Part shown: positions 28,459 through 38,257 of the stretch, piece by piece
Position numbering within the stretch: position 1 is the stretch's first letter
Layout of the letters: every line of letters begins with the position of its first letter
Source of the DNA: Puniceibacterium confluentis
GTDB lineage: Bacteria > Pseudomonadota > Alphaproteobacteria > Rhodobacterales > Rhodobacteraceae
DNA: 64,000 nucleotides
Assembly: GCF_007923445.1 (NCBI RefSeq)
Contig: NZ_VOJI01000017.1
Span: forward strand, 1-64,000
Direction of reading: 5' to 3'
Translations under genes and position numbers: made by a program
The notes under the pieces: model-generated
Database searches by the model: none
Told to the model about the DNA's origin: nothing
Seen by the model: the letters and a program-made list of their open reading frames with translations, nothing else

Positions 28459-29268
28459 GTGAAAATCCTGCACGCCATCGTCTTGGCCACGCTGATCGTC
28501 AGCCCGGCCCATGCCGCGAACGACGCCGCCCAGAACCCCCTGACCGACAGCGAAAGCTGGACGGACCTGCGGGGCGACATCCTGGGCGATGCTGCCCTGG
28601 CCGATGGCAGCGGCGTCTTTGCTGTCAATGCCCCCTACCGCGCCGATGATGCGGCCACAGTGCCGATCCATATCGTGCAGAACGATCTGAGCGCGGACAT
28701 CAAGCGGCTCAAGATCGTCATCGACGAAAACCCGGCCCCGCTGGCCGCCGAGTTTGTCTACGGCGATGCAATGGCCCCGCTCGACATGGAGGTCCGTGTT
28801 CGGGTCAACCAGTACTCGAACGTGCGGGTCATTGCCGAAACCGCTGAGGGTCTGCTGATGAACGGCCGCTTCGTCAAGGCCTCTGGCGGCTGCTCGGCCC
28901 CGGCGTCGAAGAATCCGGAGCTGGCCTTGGCGTCGATGGGGCAGATGCGTCTGCGCCAGTTTGAAAAACCGGGCCAGATGTCGATGCCGCGCCGCGAAGC
29001 GCAGATCATGATCCGCCATCCGAATTATTCCGGTCTGCAGCGTGACCAGATCACGCAGTTGTTCATCTCGGCGCATTTCATCGACACCATAGAGGTGTTT
29101 CAGGGCGACGACATGCTGTGGACAATGGAAGGCGGTATTTCGATCAGCGAAAATCCGGTGTTCCGATTCCAGTACAATGACAACGGCGCGACCGATCTGC
29201 GGGTCCGGGCCACCGACACCGAAGGCAATGTGTTCGAGCATACCTTGCCCAAGGACGCCCAGGGCTGA
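28459..29268 (+). CDS. Fused SoxYZ-like carrier protein, quinoprotein-associated (copy 2)
   Basis: 269 residues from GTG at 28459, chosen because AGGAGGAGG stands 7 nt before it and the product then begins with a clean signal peptide (KILHAIVLATLIVSPAHA). The SoxY-like half ends in ASGGCSAPA (Cys145, intact Gly-Gly-Cys). The SoxZ-like half carries IRHPNYSGLQRDQI and GGISISENPVFRF. It is clearly related to copy 1 at 19262 but divergent. It is paired head-to-head with the SoxH-like hydrolase gene, so these two may form the working carrier/hydrolase pair. Confidence 0.88.
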   Translation: MKILHAIVLATLIVSPAHAANDAAQNPLTDSESWTDLRGDILGDAALADGSGVFAVNAPYRADDAATVPIHIVQNDLSADIKRLKIVIDENPAPLAAEFVYGDAMAPLDMEVRVRVNQYSNVRVIAETAEGLLMNGRFVKASGGCSAPASKNPELALASMGQMRLRQFEKPGQMSMPRREAQIMIRHPNYSGLQRDQITQLFISAHFIDTIEVFQGDDMLWTMEGGISISENPVFRFQYNDNGATDLRVRATDTEGNVFEHTLPKDAQG

Positions 29269-29343
29269 GCCTGGAACAGACCGGCCCGCCTGCCCCTTGA
29301 TGCGGCAGACGGGCCAGTTGTGCCAAGACACGGCGGCGCCAAA

Positions 29344-29688
29344 TCAGAAACAGATGATCTCGGCCTCGGCCTGTGCGCGGCGCAGATCCGCGACAATGGT
29401 GTTGGCAAAGGCGGCCGAACGGAAGATCGACATGCGCTCGCCCCCGGTCAGGCGCATGGACAGCACCGTCTCGGCCTCGACATATTGGTCATAGGGCAGG
29501 ATCGACGCGATGGTGTCGATCGAACAGGCACATTTTTCCAGCACGTCACGTCCCTGCCCGTTGGTCGCCATGCAGGCAAAGACATAATCCGCCCGCGCGG
29601 CCGTCGGGTAATCGTTCAGCCGCTCTTCGACCGTCTGGGCCACGGCCGGCGCCGCCAGCAAAACCAGTGGCAGCAAAAGCCGCGTCAT
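29344..29688 (-). CDS. Small exported cysteine-containing protein
   Basis: 114 residues with signal peptide (MTRLLLPLVLLAAPAVAQ). The mature part has four cysteines: FACMATNGQGRDVLEKCACSID and the C-terminal EIICF. The CxC plus spaced cysteines suggest disulfides or metal binding, but there is no heme motif. It overlaps the upstream gene by 4 nt (ATGA), so the two are co-translated. It lies between SoxYZ copy 2 and flhS; its function is unknown and it is probably periplasmic. Confidence 0.75.
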   Translation of the reverse strand: MTRLLLPLVLLAAPAVAQTVEERLNDYPTAARADYVFACMATNGQGRDVLEKCACSIDTIASILPYDQYVEAETVLSMRLTGGERMSIFRSAAFANTIVADLRRAQAEAEIICF

Positions 29689-30365
29689 TGCCCTGACTCC
29701 TCCATCGCCTCGAACCGCATCAGCGAACTGTAAACCGGTCCGTCCGCACCGGACGCCGTGGCTTCCAGAGACTGGTACCAGCCGGGCACCTCGTCCGACA
29801 TGGTGATGGTCAGGGCCAGATCGCCAAAGCCTTTCATGCGGTCCTGGTTGGGGTCGTCCGCAAAGGGATGCAGCGTCACGACCTGTGTCTTCACGGACCT
29901 GCCCTGAAAGGTTGCTTCGCCGGCCTGCACCTCGGTCGGCGTCACCAAGGCTTCCTTCACCCGGTTGCGGATGTAGAACGGGCTGCCGCCCGCCGATTCC
30001 GCCATGTCACGCACCGTGGTTTCCACAAAGTACATGATGATCGGGTTGCCCACGCTTCTGGGAAAGACCCCCAGGTTGCGATGTTTTTCGCCGCGCAGAA
30101 ACCGCAATGATGCCTGTGGCGGTGTGCTGTCCTCAAACGACAATTCGATTTCGCCGGTGTCGCGCGCCGCGGCATCCGTCACCAGTGTGTTTGTCACCGT
30201 GCGTTCATAGAGCAGCTTCTGGTCCATACCGACGGTGTTGAGCGTGCCTTCCTTGAACAGCAGATCATAGGTGGCCGTGCCGTCGGCCGACCCGTCATTG
30301 GCCGCGGATGCGGGCAGCCCTGTCAAGGCGAGAGCCACCGCAGCGCAGGCTAGATATTTCAGCAT
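29685..30365 (-). CDS. Exported protein of unknown function
   Basis: 226 residues; signal peptide (MLKYLACAAVALALTGLPASA), then a beta-rich body with no cysteines in the mature protein (GTATYDLLFKEGTLNTVGMDQKLLYERTVTN; HRNLGVFPRSVGNPIIMYFVETTVRDMA). No known domain was recognised. It is co-translated with the small cysteine protein downstream. The position in the methanol locus suggests a periplasmic accessory role. Confidence 0.75.
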   Translation of the reverse strand: MLKYLACAAVALALTGLPASAANDGSADGTATYDLLFKEGTLNTVGMDQKLLYERTVTNTLVTDAAARDTGEIELSFEDSTPPQASLRFLRGEKHRNLGVFPRSVGNPIIMYFVETTVRDMAESAGGSPFYIRNRVKEALVTPTEVQAGEATFQGRSVKTQVVTLHPFADDPNQDRMKGFGDLALTITMSDEVPGWYQSLEATASGADGPVYSSLMRFEAMEESGQ

Positions 30366-30442
30366 TTTTGTCTCCTCCCGGGGCGCAGCCTACCGGGCGC
30401 GTCCCCCCTGTCATGTGCTACTTTTGTCGGGGTCCGCCGTCG

Positions 30443-32662
30443 TTACGCCAACGCCTTTTCGCGGGTCTTCCAGTCGATCAACGGACGCAGCCGCGACAGT
30501 TGCACCGGTTTGGTCAGTACCGTGAAATCGTTGCGCGCACCGATCTGCACCAGCGCCGGGCCGCGGTCCGCCGTGATCACGATCGCGGGCACATGGGTGG
30601 CGGTTTCCTCGCGCACCAGCCGGATCGCCTGCACCCCGGTATCGTCTCCGTCCAGCTGATAATCCGCGAGTATGATATCCGGGGCCATGCCGATGTCGCG
30701 CACCAGTGTCAGCGCCTCGGCGGTCGACTTTGCCGCCAGAACGCTCGCGCCCCAGGTTTCCAGCTTCTGCGTCGTGGCGAACAGAACATAAGGGTCGTTT
30801 TCCACAACCAGCACGATCAGGTTCATGTCATTGTCGAAACTGGCCTGAGCAGCCCCGAGGTTGACCGGCATCGGCGCACGCCCGGCGACCATCTCCATCT
30901 CGATCGAAAAAACCGAACCGACGCCGGGTTTGCTGCGCACGGCGACCTTGTGGCCCAGATGTCGGCAGGTGCGGTCGACAATCGACAGACCCAGCCCCAT
31001 GCCCGACCCCGGAGGCACATTGTCGGCACGGGTGAATTCGTCAAAGATCCGCTTCTGATCCTTGTGCGAGATGCCCATGCCGGTGTCCCAGACCTGCAGC
31101 ACCACGTTGGGACCGCTGCGTCGGCAACCGACCAGCACCCGGCCATTTTCCGTATACTGAATGGCGTTCACCACCAGATTTTGCACCGACCGCATGAGGT
31201 AGCGCTGGTCGCTGCGCACCCAAAGCGAACAGGGCACAACGCTCAGCCGCACACCCTTGCGGGCTGCCACCGGCGCGTGATCCTCGATGATGCCCTGCAT
31301 CAGAGACCCCAGACAGACCTCGGTCACCGACAGCGCGCTGTCGGTGCTTTCCAGCCGCGAGATGTCGAGCAGCGCATGCAACAGCGATTCGATCGATGCG
31401 AACGATCCGTCCAGCCGCTCCACCGTCGGTGCGGTTGCGGTGCCGCGCGACATGTCGGTCAGTGTCGAAATCAGCAGTTTGGCCGCGTTGATCGGTTGCA
31501 GCAGATCGTGGCTGGCCGCCGCCAGAAATCGCGTCTTGGAAGACACCGCCGCCTCGGCCGCCTCTTTTGCAAGCCGCAACTCTTCCTCGACCCGGGCCTG
31601 GGTCTCGTATTGCGCCGTCAGCTGGACGTTCGCCGCGGTGAGCTCGGATGTGCGCTCTTCGACACGCTTTTCCAGCATCTCGGTCGCGCGGGATTCCAGT
31701 GTCACGTCCTTGATGTCCACCAGAAAGCCGCGATCAGGCAGCAAATGGGCCTGCAGGTCCAGCACGCGGCCACCGCCATGACGCAGGCGCTTGCGCAACT
31801 GTCCCTCGGTGCGCAGGCGGTATGGCCAGTGGTCGATGTCGGTGATGTCGGCCTCGATCAGCAGTCCGTTGTTCTGAATGAAGCCGAGAATCTGGGTGAA
31901 CCGCGTTCCCTGCTGCATCAGGGTGAAGGGCAGGCCCAGCAACTCGCGAAAGCGGTCGTTGTGGATCATCACCATGCCGACCCGCGAAAAGGTGCAGATG
32001 CCCGAGGACATGTTGTCAAAGGCCGCTTGCAGGTAATGCGCCTGCATGTCGATCAGATGCGCCTTTTCTGACCGGTTCTGCCGGACGACATCGGTGATTT
32101 CGGTCTGCAGGATGATCACATTGTCCAGGCTGGTGCGTTGCTGGCTGATCTGGAACCACCGGTCCCCCGAAAGCGCGACAACAAAGGACAACAGCGTCGC
32201 GCCTGCCGGACCGGTGCGCGCCTCGGCCAGGTTGGCAAGCAGCTTGGCATCGGCGTCCACCAGATGGGCGCTGCGGCCCATGGCACTGAAATACTCGTCC
32301 ATCCCGAGGCCCGGATGGATCTGGTCGGTGATGTCGGGCAACAGCGACTTGAACAGGTCATTGCACACCTGCAGCGTGCCGTCGTTGAACAGCGCGAACC
32401 CGCCTTCCATCGCGGACAGCGCGTCGGTCAGGTTCTTCTGCGTCCGCTCGCGGTCATAGCGCACAAGCTCCAACTCGTTGCTGGTGCGCTCGAGATCCAG
32501 CGTCTTGGCCCAGACCTGACCCTGAAGTGCGATGGCCGACTGAAACGCCGCATAGGCCGAATGACCGACATCATGCTGCCGTCCGGTGCGGCGGATCAGC
32601 GCGTCGATGATCTTGGCCTGTTTGGCGACCTGCACGTCAAGGGGATCATCCGGATCAATCAA
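30443..32662 (-). CDS. flhS: FlhS-like hybrid sensor histidine kinase
   Basis: 739 residues, cytosolic by appearance with no transmembrane helix. Order: coiled coil (about 45-80), two PAS-like domains (80-205 and 210-330), coiled coil (335-375), HisKA with His385 in AAASHDLLQP, HATPase with NAIQYTENG and GSGMGLGLSIV, and a C-terminal receiver with Asp667 (ILADYQLDG). Hybrid kinases of this kind control formaldehyde/methanol genes with FlhR in Paracoccus. It starts with TTG overlapping the FIST gene stop (TTGA), with GAGGGAT as ribosome binding site. Confidence 0.88.
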   Translation of the reverse strand: MIDPDDPLDVQVAKQAKIIDALIRRTGRQHDVGHSAYAAFQSAIALQGQVWAKTLDLERTSNELELVRYDRERTQKNLTDALSAMEGGFALFNDGTLQVCNDLFKSLLPDITDQIHPGLGMDEYFSAMGRSAHLVDADAKLLANLAEARTGPAGATLLSFVVALSGDRWFQISQQRTSLDNVIILQTEITDVVRQNRSEKAHLIDMQAHYLQAAFDNMSSGICTFSRVGMVMIHNDRFRELLGLPFTLMQQGTRFTQILGFIQNNGLLIEADITDIDHWPYRLRTEGQLRKRLRHGGGRVLDLQAHLLPDRGFLVDIKDVTLESRATEMLEKRVEERTSELTAANVQLTAQYETQARVEEELRLAKEAAEAAVSSKTRFLAAASHDLLQPINAAKLLISTLTDMSRGTATAPTVERLDGSFASIESLLHALLDISRLESTDSALSVTEVCLGSLMQGIIEDHAPVAARKGVRLSVVPCSLWVRSDQRYLMRSVQNLVVNAIQYTENGRVLVGCRRSGPNVVLQVWDTGMGISHKDQKRIFDEFTRADNVPPGSGMGLGLSIVDRTCRHLGHKVAVRSKPGVGSVFSIEMEMVAGRAPMPVNLGAAQASFDNDMNLIVLVVENDPYVLFATTQKLETWGASVLAAKSTAEALTLVRDIGMAPDIILADYQLDGDDTGVQAIRLVREETATHVPAIVITADRGPALVQIGARNDFTVLTKPVQLSRLRPLIDWKTREKALA

Positions 32663-33819
32663 TGCAGATCCCTCGTTCTTGGTTCAAAGAATGCGACGCC
32701 CACAAAGGTCTGGTTCACGTGCACACCACAATGCTGTTCGCCGTAGGTGTTGAACCCCAGCACCCGGCGGTCACGGAAGATCTGTGATACCGCGCCGCCC
32801 AGCTGCTTTTGTTCAATCTCGAGTTTGCGCAGCACGCAGTCGAACCCGAGAATGAAATCCGGCGGATTGCCCGCCGGGCCACGCACGTCCAGACCCGCTT
32901 CGAGCGTGCGCAGGATTTCCTTGCCCCGCCCCAGCGTCAGCAGCAGTCCGTCGTCGATCGCCGACAGAAACGAAAGCGCGTGGGCGCCCGGCGCCTCCTG
33001 AATGGCGCGGACGTGATAGTTGTGATGATTGCGCACCAGCACCGGATTTTCGGCAAAGACCTGCGGCGACAACTGATCCACCGGCACACCCACCAGCCGA
33101 GCGTATTCCACCGCGGCCGGCGCTCCGTTGATTTCCAGAACCAGCCGTTCCTCGGGTATCGCGTGGGTCACCACCATCTGCTTTTCCGTGGGCAGGAAAT
33201 GGTCAAAACCAAGACCGGTAAACGACAGGTCGGTTTCCAGCAGCAGCAGAAGCGCGGCATTGGTGTGAAAGGCCCCTCCGTGCAGCACAAAGGTCTTGCG
33301 GAAATCCAGTCCATTGCCGGCCGAGCCGCCGAACACCGGCATGTCGCCCAGGCCCTGTTCCAGTGCCGTTACCAGCATGTCTTCCTGCTTGGACAAGCCA
33401 TCGGCAAAGATCAGCGCCAGCCGGTTCCAGTCGGCGGTGCGCTGAAACTGTGCGGCGTGACGACGGGAATCAGCGGCGATCTTCTTGATCGACAACGGCT
33501 TCAGCGGGTCGATCAGCATGGAGGCGCAGCGGAAATGCCGTTTCGGAAACGCCAGAACCTGCAACGCCCCGGTTTCATAGCCGCGCGGCGTGATCTGACC
33601 GGCGGTGGTGCAGCCAAAGACCGGCAGGCCAGGCATCTGCCGGTCAAGTTCATGCGCAAGCTCCGCGAGGTCCAGACCTTCGGGCAAAAGCACCAGGGCA
33701 AAACAGACTTCGCGCAGATCTATCTGGCTGACCAGTTCCGCCACGGCATCACGGGCGTCGCGCAGATGTGAAACGCCAACCCCGACCGAGGTTGGCGTAT
33801 TCAGGGGCTGTTGCAGCAT
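32659..33819 (-). CDS. FIST-domain sensory protein
   Basis: 386 residues with FIST_N (LREVCFALVLLPEGLDLAELAHEL, VFGCTTAGQITPRGYETGAL, WNRLALIFADGL, MPVFGGSAGNGLDF) and FIST_C (GAHALSFLSAIDDGLLLTLGRGKEILRTLE) parts. FIST proteins are thought to sense small ligands and act with two-component systems. It lies between flhR (13-nt gap) and flhS (4-nt overlap), so it is very probably a component of that pathway, perhaps presenting a signal to FlhS. There is no membrane segment. The C-terminal CGVHVNQTFVGVAFF is conserved-looking. Confidence 0.88.
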   Translation of the reverse strand: MLQQPLNTPTSVGVGVSHLRDARDAVAELVSQIDLREVCFALVLLPEGLDLAELAHELDRQMPGLPVFGCTTAGQITPRGYETGALQVLAFPKRHFRCASMLIDPLKPLSIKKIAADSRRHAAQFQRTADWNRLALIFADGLSKQEDMLVTALEQGLGDMPVFGGSAGNGLDFRKTFVLHGGAFHTNAALLLLLETDLSFTGLGFDHFLPTEKQMVVTHAIPEERLVLEINGAPAAVEYARLVGVPVDQLSPQVFAENPVLVRNHHNYHVRAIQEAPGAHALSFLSAIDDGLLLTLGRGKEILRTLEAGLDVRGPAGNPPDFILGFDCVLRKLEIEQKQLGGAVSQIFRDRRVLGFNTYGEQHCGVHVNQTFVGVAFFEPRTRDLH

Positions 33820-33832
33820 GGACCGCCCCCGC

Positions 33833-34558
33833 CTACTGGCTCAGGAACGCGCGGGCATCCGCATCTCCGCTGCCCACCGTCCCATCAAGGTTGCCGCTTT
33901 CGACAAGCACCGCGGCCTGGGTCCGGTTCTGCACACCAAGCCGCCGCAGCAGCGCAGTGATATGGGCCTTGACCGTGGCCTCGGCGAGATTCAACTCGTA
34001 AGCGATCTGCTTGTTCGGCTTGCCGGCACAGATCAGCTTCATGATCCGTGTCTGCTGCGGGGTCAGATCCGCGAGCTTCTGGTTCACCTGCCGACAATCC
34101 GGGCTGCCCTGCTCGGCCTTGCCGGTCTTCTGGTACTCTTTGGGCAGGTACTTGCGCCCGGCAGAAACATCGAACAACACGGATTTCAGCACCTGCGCCG
34201 AGGCGTCCTTGGGCAGGAAGCCCGCTGCGCCCGCATCCATCAGCGCATGCACCACATCCACCGAGGTCAGCGACGAGATGACGAGAATCGGCGTATCCGG
34301 GATGCGGTCACGCAGCGAAAGAAAGCCGCTGATTCCCGTGACATCCGGAAGCTTGAGATCAAACATCACCAGATCGGGCGCGGCACCGCGCCCGAGCAGG
34401 TCCATCGCTTCGCCCAGTGACTTGGCGGTTTCGATGCGGCAGTCCTGAAAAACATGGCGCAGCGCCGAAGCAAGCGCGTCTCCGTACAGCGGATGGTCGT
34501 CAACGATCACCACGGATCGTATGCGACCAGCGGGCTGCGCCACCGGATCGTGTTTCAT
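33833..34558 (-). CDS. flhR: FlhR-like NarL-family response regulator
   Basis: 241 residues: receiver domain with intact acidic pair Asp20-Asp21, phosphoacceptor Asp67 (LVMFDLKLPD) and conserved Lys in AAGFLPKDAS, then a LuxR HTH (LTPQQTRIMKLICAGKPNKQIAYELNLAEATVKAHITALLRRL). Unlike the regulator at 5045 its phosphorylation site is complete. It is the first gene of the flhR-FIST-flhS operon; the start has GGAGGAC. It is the probable activator of flhA/xoxF and related promoters, by analogy with Paracoccus. Confidence 0.9.
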   Translation of the reverse strand: MKHDPVAQPAGRIRSVVIVDDHPLYGDALASALRHVFQDCRIETAKSLGEAMDLLGRGAAPDLVMFDLKLPDVTGISGFLSLRDRIPDTPILVISSLTSVDVVHALMDAGAAGFLPKDASAQVLKSVLFDVSAGRKYLPKEYQKTGKAEQGSPDCRQVNQKLADLTPQQTRIMKLICAGKPNKQIAYELNLAEATVKAHITALLRRLGVQNRTQAAVLVESGNLDGTVGSGDADARAFLSQ

Positions 34559-34688
34559 AGCAAAGTCCTCCCAGCCGGAATGCTACCAAGAAAGGCCCCG
34601 TTTGCGCAACTCCCACACGCGGATGTGCAGTGCCTTGCAGCCCTGCGGAGCAATCAATTTCGCACTCCCCGGGGCCCGGCGCCCTGTG

Positions 34689-35327
34689 TCAGCTCTTGAG
34701 GCTGCCGTTGGCTTTGCCCACATGGGTGGCAATGGCGTCCATCAGGGTCGGCGACAGGCAGTCATAGGGCTCGAGTCCCAGTTCCTTGCAGCGGCCACGC
34801 ACGCTGTCCATCTTGGAGGGGTCATACCCTGATTCGATGATGGACGACACAAAGGCCGCAAACTGAGGTTCCGACCAGCCCGAGGCGGGCGACAGTTCGG
34901 TATGCACGAAATCCAGGCCATAAAATGGATGCGCGGTGTTCTCGATCCGTCCGAACATGTGCACGCCGCAGCCTTTGCAGGCATAGCGCTGGATCGTTGC
35001 ATGCGGATTGACCCGGTCCAGTTTTTCACCGTTCCGCGTCACCGTCACCTTGTCGCTGCCGACCACAGCCACCTGGGAAAAGGTCGCGCCTTTGGGCTTC
35101 CAGCATTGCGAGCAGCCGCAGACATGATTGTGCGCGGTCTGACCGGAAATCTCGACTTCGACCTTGTCGCTGGCGCAATGGCATTTCAGCGTGCCGCCCG
35201 AGAAGCTGGCAGAGCCTGCCTTGACGCCATTGTCCACCGCTGGATGGATGCGCACATTGCTGTAACGCGGTGTGCTGGGCCCCGAGCCCGAGCTACCGCC
35301 GCCGAAAAGATTAGAAAACAGTCCCAT
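34689..35327 (-). CDS. gfa: Glutathione-dependent formaldehyde-activating enzyme
   Basis: 212 residues. The GFA/CENP-V zinc fold is shown by the cysteines in [20 protein letters not shown] and ACKGCGVH. Gfa binds glutathione and speeds formation of S-hydroxymethylglutathione, the substrate of FlhA. The start at 35327 ([11 protein letters not shown]) has GGAGGAAC; the open frame further upstream is arginine-rich and implausible. The glycine/serine-rich N-terminus is part of the usual family extension. It is a separate transcription unit from flhA, facing the same way; ACCAATGGTATCGG upstream (35413-35426) resembles the TTGGTAT element. Confidence 0.93.
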   Translation of the reverse strand: MGLFSNLFGGGSSGSGPSTPRYSNVRIHPAVDNGVKAGSASFSGGTLKCHCASDKVEVEISGQTAHNHVCGCSQCWKPKGATFSQVAVVGSDKVTVTRNGEKLDRVNPHATIQRYACKGCGVHMFGRIENTAHPFYGLDFVHTELSPASGWSEPQFAAFVSSIIESGYDPSKMDSVRGRCKELGLEPYDCLSPTLMDAIATHVGKANGSLKS

Positions 35328-35511
35328 GAAACGTGTTCCTCCCTTGACCGCGCTCTGTTTCTTGCGCGCGATGGTGCGAAGACTGCCCGCCAGGTGACGT
35401 TGTGACAACTGAACCAATGGTATCGGTCTGATCCGCTGGCCGCCTCCGCCCCGCGATGATCCGGCACCTCCCGCTTTCCCCGGCACGCGCAACCCGTGTC
35501 GCAACGCGGCA

Positions 35512-36687
35512 TCAGCTTGCGCGCAGAAAGCGGTGTACAAAATCAGGCAATGGCATTCGCCCCGGCGTGCGCCCGAAGGCGTCACGGTCCAGTTCCTCAA
35601 GCAGGCGGCGCCGATCGTTCGATACACCGTCCCGCCGCGCCAGTTCCTGCGCGGCCCGGCGCAGCGCCGCAACGTCCCCGTGCCGCGCCGCACGCGACAT
35701 TTGCCGCCGCAGAGGATCAAGGGGGGCAAGCCGGCGCAGCCGTTCGAACCCCGCAAACTGTCGCCCGTACAGGATCCCCCCAAGCCCCGCCACAAAGGCC
35801 GCAAGAAACAGTGCCGCGACCGGCAGCACCGACAGCCGCGCAGGCGCGGGCGGCTCGACCGGCGCGGGCAGGCTCGATTCGTCCATGGCGACGCGTTGCG
35901 CGGAAACCGTCACCGATCGGGCCACCCGGTTGCGGGTGTCGAAATAGTCAAAGCTGAAGGGTTCCACGATGGCCGAGGTGTCGTTGCCCGGCCGGATCGT
36001 CCAGCGCCAGAACGCCACCGACACCGGCCCCTCCGGTGACAGTTCGACCAGCCGCTTTTCCGGGTGGGCAAAGATCATCGCCGAGGGCGAGCGCAGTTCG
36101 GGCATCGGCGGGATCATGTCGGGCGGAACCCCGATCGCCTCGACCCGAATCATGCGCAGCACGCCTTCTCCGGGTTGCAGCTGGTCCGGAGCGTTCGACC
36201 AGGTGTCCGACACCTGCAACTGGCGCACCGGAAACCACCAGGCGTCCACCGGCGGGGCGGGCAGCACCTCGATGGTGATCGGCATGGACTGGATGTCATG
36301 GCCAAACCAGTCGTCGCCCTCATCCGTCAGGGTCAGATGGTGGGTAAAGGCGCCAATGGTCAGACGCCCCGCCCGGGCGGGATAAAGCGCCATCCTCCGC
36401 CGCAGGTTCTTGACCTTCTTGCCGCGCTCGGTGGTGTCATACCACTGATCCGGCCCCAGCTGCATCCAGTTGAAGCCGTCCAGGTCAGGCTGCTCCATGA
36501 TCTCGCGGGTGACGTGCCTGCGGTATTTCCCCTCGATGGTGATCAACACCATTTCCTGCACATAGGGGGCCACATCGCCATTGGCCACCGTGACCGTCAG
36601 GGTCAGGTCCGAGGGGTTCACCGACGTGGTCTGCGCCCACAGGGCGCTGCCGGTCAGGAACCACAGCAGCAGCGCCAGCCTTCTCAT
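35512..36687 (-). CDS. BatD-like membrane-anchored protein of the MoxR operon
   Basis: 391 residues: signal peptide ([19 protein letters not shown]), a long extracytoplasmic beta-domain region with BatD-like features ([47 protein letters not shown]), a single transmembrane helix ([23 protein letters not shown], about 290-312) and a short cytoplasmic tail. BatD proteins occur with MoxR and vWA proteins. In a methanol locus this probably supports insertion of the metal into XoxF or its folding. It overlaps the TPR gene by 4 nt and is the last gene of the operon. Confidence 0.82.
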   Translation of the reverse strand: MRRLALLLWFLTGSALWAQTTSVNPSDLTLTVTVANGDVAPYVQEMVLITIEGKYRRHVTREIMEQPDLDGFNWMQLGPDQWYDTTERGKKVKNLRRRMALYPARAGRLTIGAFTHHLTLTDEGDDWFGHDIQSMPITIEVLPAPPVDAWWFPVRQLQVSDTWSNAPDQLQPGEGVLRMIRVEAIGVPPDMIPPMPELRSPSAMIFAHPEKRLVELSPEGPVSVAFWRWTIRPGNDTSAIVEPFSFDYFDTRNRVARSVTVSAQRVAMDESSLPAPVEPPAPARLSVLPVAALFLAAFVAGLGGILYGRQFAGFERLRRLAPLDPLRRQMSRAARHGDVAALRRAAQELARRDGVSNDRRRLLEELDRDAFGRTPGRMPLPDFVHRFLRAS

Positions 36688-37364
36688 GACGGATCCTCGG
36701 GCTCGGGGGGCAGCAATCCGGCCTTTTCGCGGCGCTTGTGCTCGAACGCGATGCGGGCGGCCATGTAATCGCCCGGAACATCCTGCAATGTCGCCAGCCA
36801 GCGCCGGTTGGCGACGATGAACTTGTCATCGAACACCCGCCGCACACCCAGCCGTCCGCGGCTCTCGAGTTCCGGCAGGCCGATGAGCGCGCCGGCATTG
36901 GTCACCTCCGATCCGGTTCCGGCGGCCCGGGCGCTGCCCTGCGCAACGGACGACGGCTGCGCCTCGCTCTCGTCCCCTTCTTTGGCAAACCAGGACACTT
37001 CGGTTTCCGGATCCAGCGACAGTCCGGCATAAAACGCCGCTACAAGGTCAAAATTTGCCCCCGCTGCGGAATCGCCGGTCATCCTGCCGGCATCGAAAGC
37101 CTCAAGTGCCGCGGCGTATTGCCCTGACCGCACCCGCGCATTGCCGAGGTTCAGCATCATCCGCGCCTCGCGGAATGCGGCTTCTGCCGCGGAAAAATCC
37201 TGTGCACGATACAACGCCGCGCCGCGCCAGCCGGGATCAGAGAACAGCGGTGCAGCCAGCCCCGGCAATCCCAGGGTCATCAATACCCGCCCGAGCGGCG
37301 CCGCCCCGCCCAGCAGCGCCGACAGCGCCAGACACAGTGCGGCCGAGAGGGCAATCCACCTCAT
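36684..37364 (-). CDS. TPR-type membrane protein (MxaK/BatC-like position)
   Basis: 226 residues; N-terminal hydrophobic segment (WIALSAALCLALSALLGGAAPLG) and tetratricopeptide-like helices (GAALYRAQDFSAAEAAFREARMMLNLGNARVRSGQYAAALEAFDAG, about 45-95). The rest is low-complexity and charged. In mxa clusters this place is held by MxaK, in Bat operons by BatC; similarity to either is by position and TPR content. ATGA overlaps exist with both neighbours. Confidence 0.75.
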   Translation of the reverse strand: MRWIALSAALCLALSALLGGAAPLGRVLMTLGLPGLAAPLFSDPGWRGAALYRAQDFSAAEAAFREARMMLNLGNARVRSGQYAAALEAFDAGRMTGDSAAGANFDLVAAFYAGLSLDPETEVSWFAKEGDESEAQPSSVAQGSARAAGTGSEVTNAGALIGLPELESRGRLGVRRVFDDKFIVANRRWLATLQDVPGDYMAARIAFEHKRREKAGLLPPEPEDPS

Positions 37365-38257
37365 GTCACACCCCGGCGCCGAAACAGGAGCAGAGCCGGG
37401 AACAGAGCCAACAGCAGCAGGAAGCGCCCGAAATCCGCCCAGAACAACAGCGGGTAATCCTGTTTCTCCAGCCGGTCCCGCGCCTGTTCACCCAGAAATG
37501 CCGCAAAGGCATCGGTTTCACTCAGCCCGAAGATCCGGCCCTGCCCCGTCGCCGCCAGCGCTTGCAACTCCGGGTTCGGGTCACCGACGTGTATCACCGA
37601 CACCCGCGCGCCCTGTTCTGCCAGACGGCCGGCCTCTTGCAGGGCGGCGGGCCCCAAACCGCCGCCATCGCTGAACAGCACCACGTCCCCGGCGAGCACC
37701 TCGGCCTCGCGCAGCAGCATCGCCGCCTGTGCCAGCCCGCGTTCCGGGCGGCTGCCCTTGTCGGGCACGGTCTCTGCGTCGACCAGCGACAGAGTCTGAC
37801 CCAGTTGCCGCAGATCACCGGACATTTCGGCCCCGACGTAACTGTCGCCGCCAAAGATCACCAGCGCCCCCGGTCGCGATCCGAGTGCCGCGACGCCGAA
37901 ACGCCCCATTGTCTGCAAAGCCGGCCAGAAGCCACTGCCGGTCATCGACGGCGACGCGTCGATGACAAACACCACCCCGTCCAGATTGCGGAAGGCCGCC
38001 GCGTCCCGCCGCTCCAGCGCCGGTCCGGCGAGTGCCAGCACGATGAGCCCCGCGGCTGTCAGAGCGCATATTCCGCGCCGGGAGGCGCCCGCCTCGTCCA
38101 CCCGCCCCAGCGCGCGCAGGGCGCGCAGCATCGCCGGATCCATCACCCTGTTCCAGTCCCCCAGACCGGCACTGCGGCGGCGCATCACGAGCCACAAGGC
38201 GACCAGCGCGGGCAGAACCATCAGCCATTGCGGGCGCAGCAGGGAAAACGCATCCAT
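37361..38257 (-). CDS. vWA-domain membrane protein (MxaL/BatB-like)
   Basis: 298 residues. N-terminal membrane segments (WLMVLPALVALWLVM and ALTAAGLIVLALAGPAL), a von Willebrand A domain with the MIDAS motif FVIDASPSM (DxSxS, about residue 95-105), and a C-terminal helix (FGRFLLLLALFPALLLFRRR) anchoring it. The start at 38257 overlaps the previous stop by one base (TGATG); the longer ORF would intrude into the previous gene. It probably forms a complex with the other vWA protein and the MoxR ATPase. Confidence 0.85.
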   Translation of the reverse strand: MDAFSLLRPQWLMVLPALVALWLVMRRRSAGLGDWNRVMDPAMLRALRALGRVDEAGASRRGICALTAAGLIVLALAGPALERRDAAAFRNLDGVVFVIDASPSMTGSGFWPALQTMGRFGVAALGSRPGALVIFGGDSYVGAEMSGDLRQLGQTLSLVDAETVPDKGSRPERGLAQAAMLLREAEVLAGDVVLFSDGGGLGPAALQEAGRLAEQGARVSVIHVGDPNPELQALAATGQGRIFGLSETDAFAAFLGEQARDRLEKQDYPLLFWADFGRFLLLLALFPALLLFRRRGVT

